DNA from: an uncultured Chryseolinea sp.
GTDB lineage: Bacteria; Bacteroidota; Bacteroidia; Cytophagales; Cyclobacteriaceae
Assembly (NCBI GenBank): GCA_946478915.1
Contig: CAMLER010000352.1
Coordinates: 1 to 5,829 of the forward strand
Length of the DNA stretch: 5,829 nucleotides
Reading direction: 5' to 3'
Shown here: piece by piece, positions 5,691 to 5,829 of the stretch
How the letters are laid out: each line of letters opens with the position of its first letter
Numbering within the stretch: the stretch's first letter is position 1
The notes under the pieces: model-generated
What the model was told of the DNA's origin: nothing
Databases searched by the model: none
The model's input: the letters and a program-made list of their open reading frames with translations, nothing else
Position numbers and translations under genes: made by a program

Positions 5691-5828
5691 TCATTTTGAA
5701 TCAGACGGCGGTTCTTTTTCAACGGTGCGTTTCGACAAATTGATAGGCACAATCAGTGACACCAAACCACCGCGGCGCAAGGCCGTCTTGGGCTTTTCAG
5801 CAGATACGTACTGTAACATTGCAACCTG
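5691..5828 (-). CDS. C-terminal fragment of an unidentified protein, cut by window edge
   Basis: An open frame of 45 codons enters from the right edge and ends at TGA (5693-5691). The visible peptide starts QVAMLQYVSAEKPK, continues through a short hydrophobic strand RRGGLVSLIVPINL and ends in a charged tail EKEPPSDSK, a typical soluble C-terminus. The other two minus-strand frames are closed by stops within this stretch. I do not recognise the family. If real, it is co-directional with and 54 bp upstream of the TauE gene, consistent with an operon. The short length makes a chance frame possible. Confidence 0.5.
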   Translation of the reverse strand, partial: QVAMLQYVSAEKPKTALRRGGLVSLIVPINLSKRTVEKEPPSDSK

Positions 5829-5829
5829 T

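Noticed and set aside
1620..5814. Ten-base match tacgtactgt at 1620-1629 and 5805-5814
   Set aside because: Flanking bases do not match, and a single partly palindromic 10-mer shared by two sites is expected by chance at near this scale.

Overview
The window looks like a chromosomal accessory stretch from a Bacteroidota bacterium, probably close to the Cytophagales. This rests on several signs: A/T-rich leaders with no recognisable Shine-Dalgarno before any gene, an exported alpha/beta hydrolase of the BD-FAE/acetyl-xylan-esterase type, a lipoprotein of the DUF6807 ('PmoA') family, a secreted-type bicupin, and intergenic DNA full of short-period repeats. The taxonomic placement is inferred from gene content and style, not from a marker gene.

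Layout: 1-283 is non-coding and holds two copies of a ~160-bp tandem unit, each a large palindrome built from 7-nt repeats. 296-1546 (minus) is an exported serine esterase with an extra C-terminal domain. 1547-1790 is a divergent intergenic region with a possible promoter and a second, unrelated 7-nt array. 1791-2342 (plus) is a DJ-1/PfpI-family stress protein. 2343-2742 is a 400-bp gap with a 65-bp palindrome made of 8-nt repeats and a 28-codon ORF for a likely single-pass membrane peptide. 2743-3513 (plus) is a two-domain cupin with a probable signal peptide, and 3616-4695 (plus) is a DUF6807 lipoprotein. 4688-4848, between convergent genes, is filled with two more short-period arrays. 4851-5636 (minus) is a TauE/SafE membrane transporter. 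5691-5828 (minus) appears to be the C-terminus of a gene that runs in from beyond the right edge.

Working together: the esterase, the bicupin and the DUF6807 lipoprotein all carry export signals. Families of this kind recur around carbohydrate-use loci in Bacteroidota and Planctomycetota, so a loose envelope polysaccharide or sugar-acid module is plausible, but no SusC/SusD pair, glycoside hydrolase or regulator is visible. Cupin and DUF6807 gene are co-directional with a 102-bp gap and may be one transcription unit. The PfpI protein and TauE transporter look like independent housekeeping or stress genes.

The most unusual feature is the intergenic DNA. Five arrays of different sequence, four based on a 7-nt (7/8-nt) period and one on an 8-nt period, sit at gene boundaries. 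Two of these loci are arranged as inverted arrays around a short A/T-rich spacer, and two arrays touch or nearly touch a stop codon. I see no CRISPR array, tRNA, rRNA, transposase or defence system.
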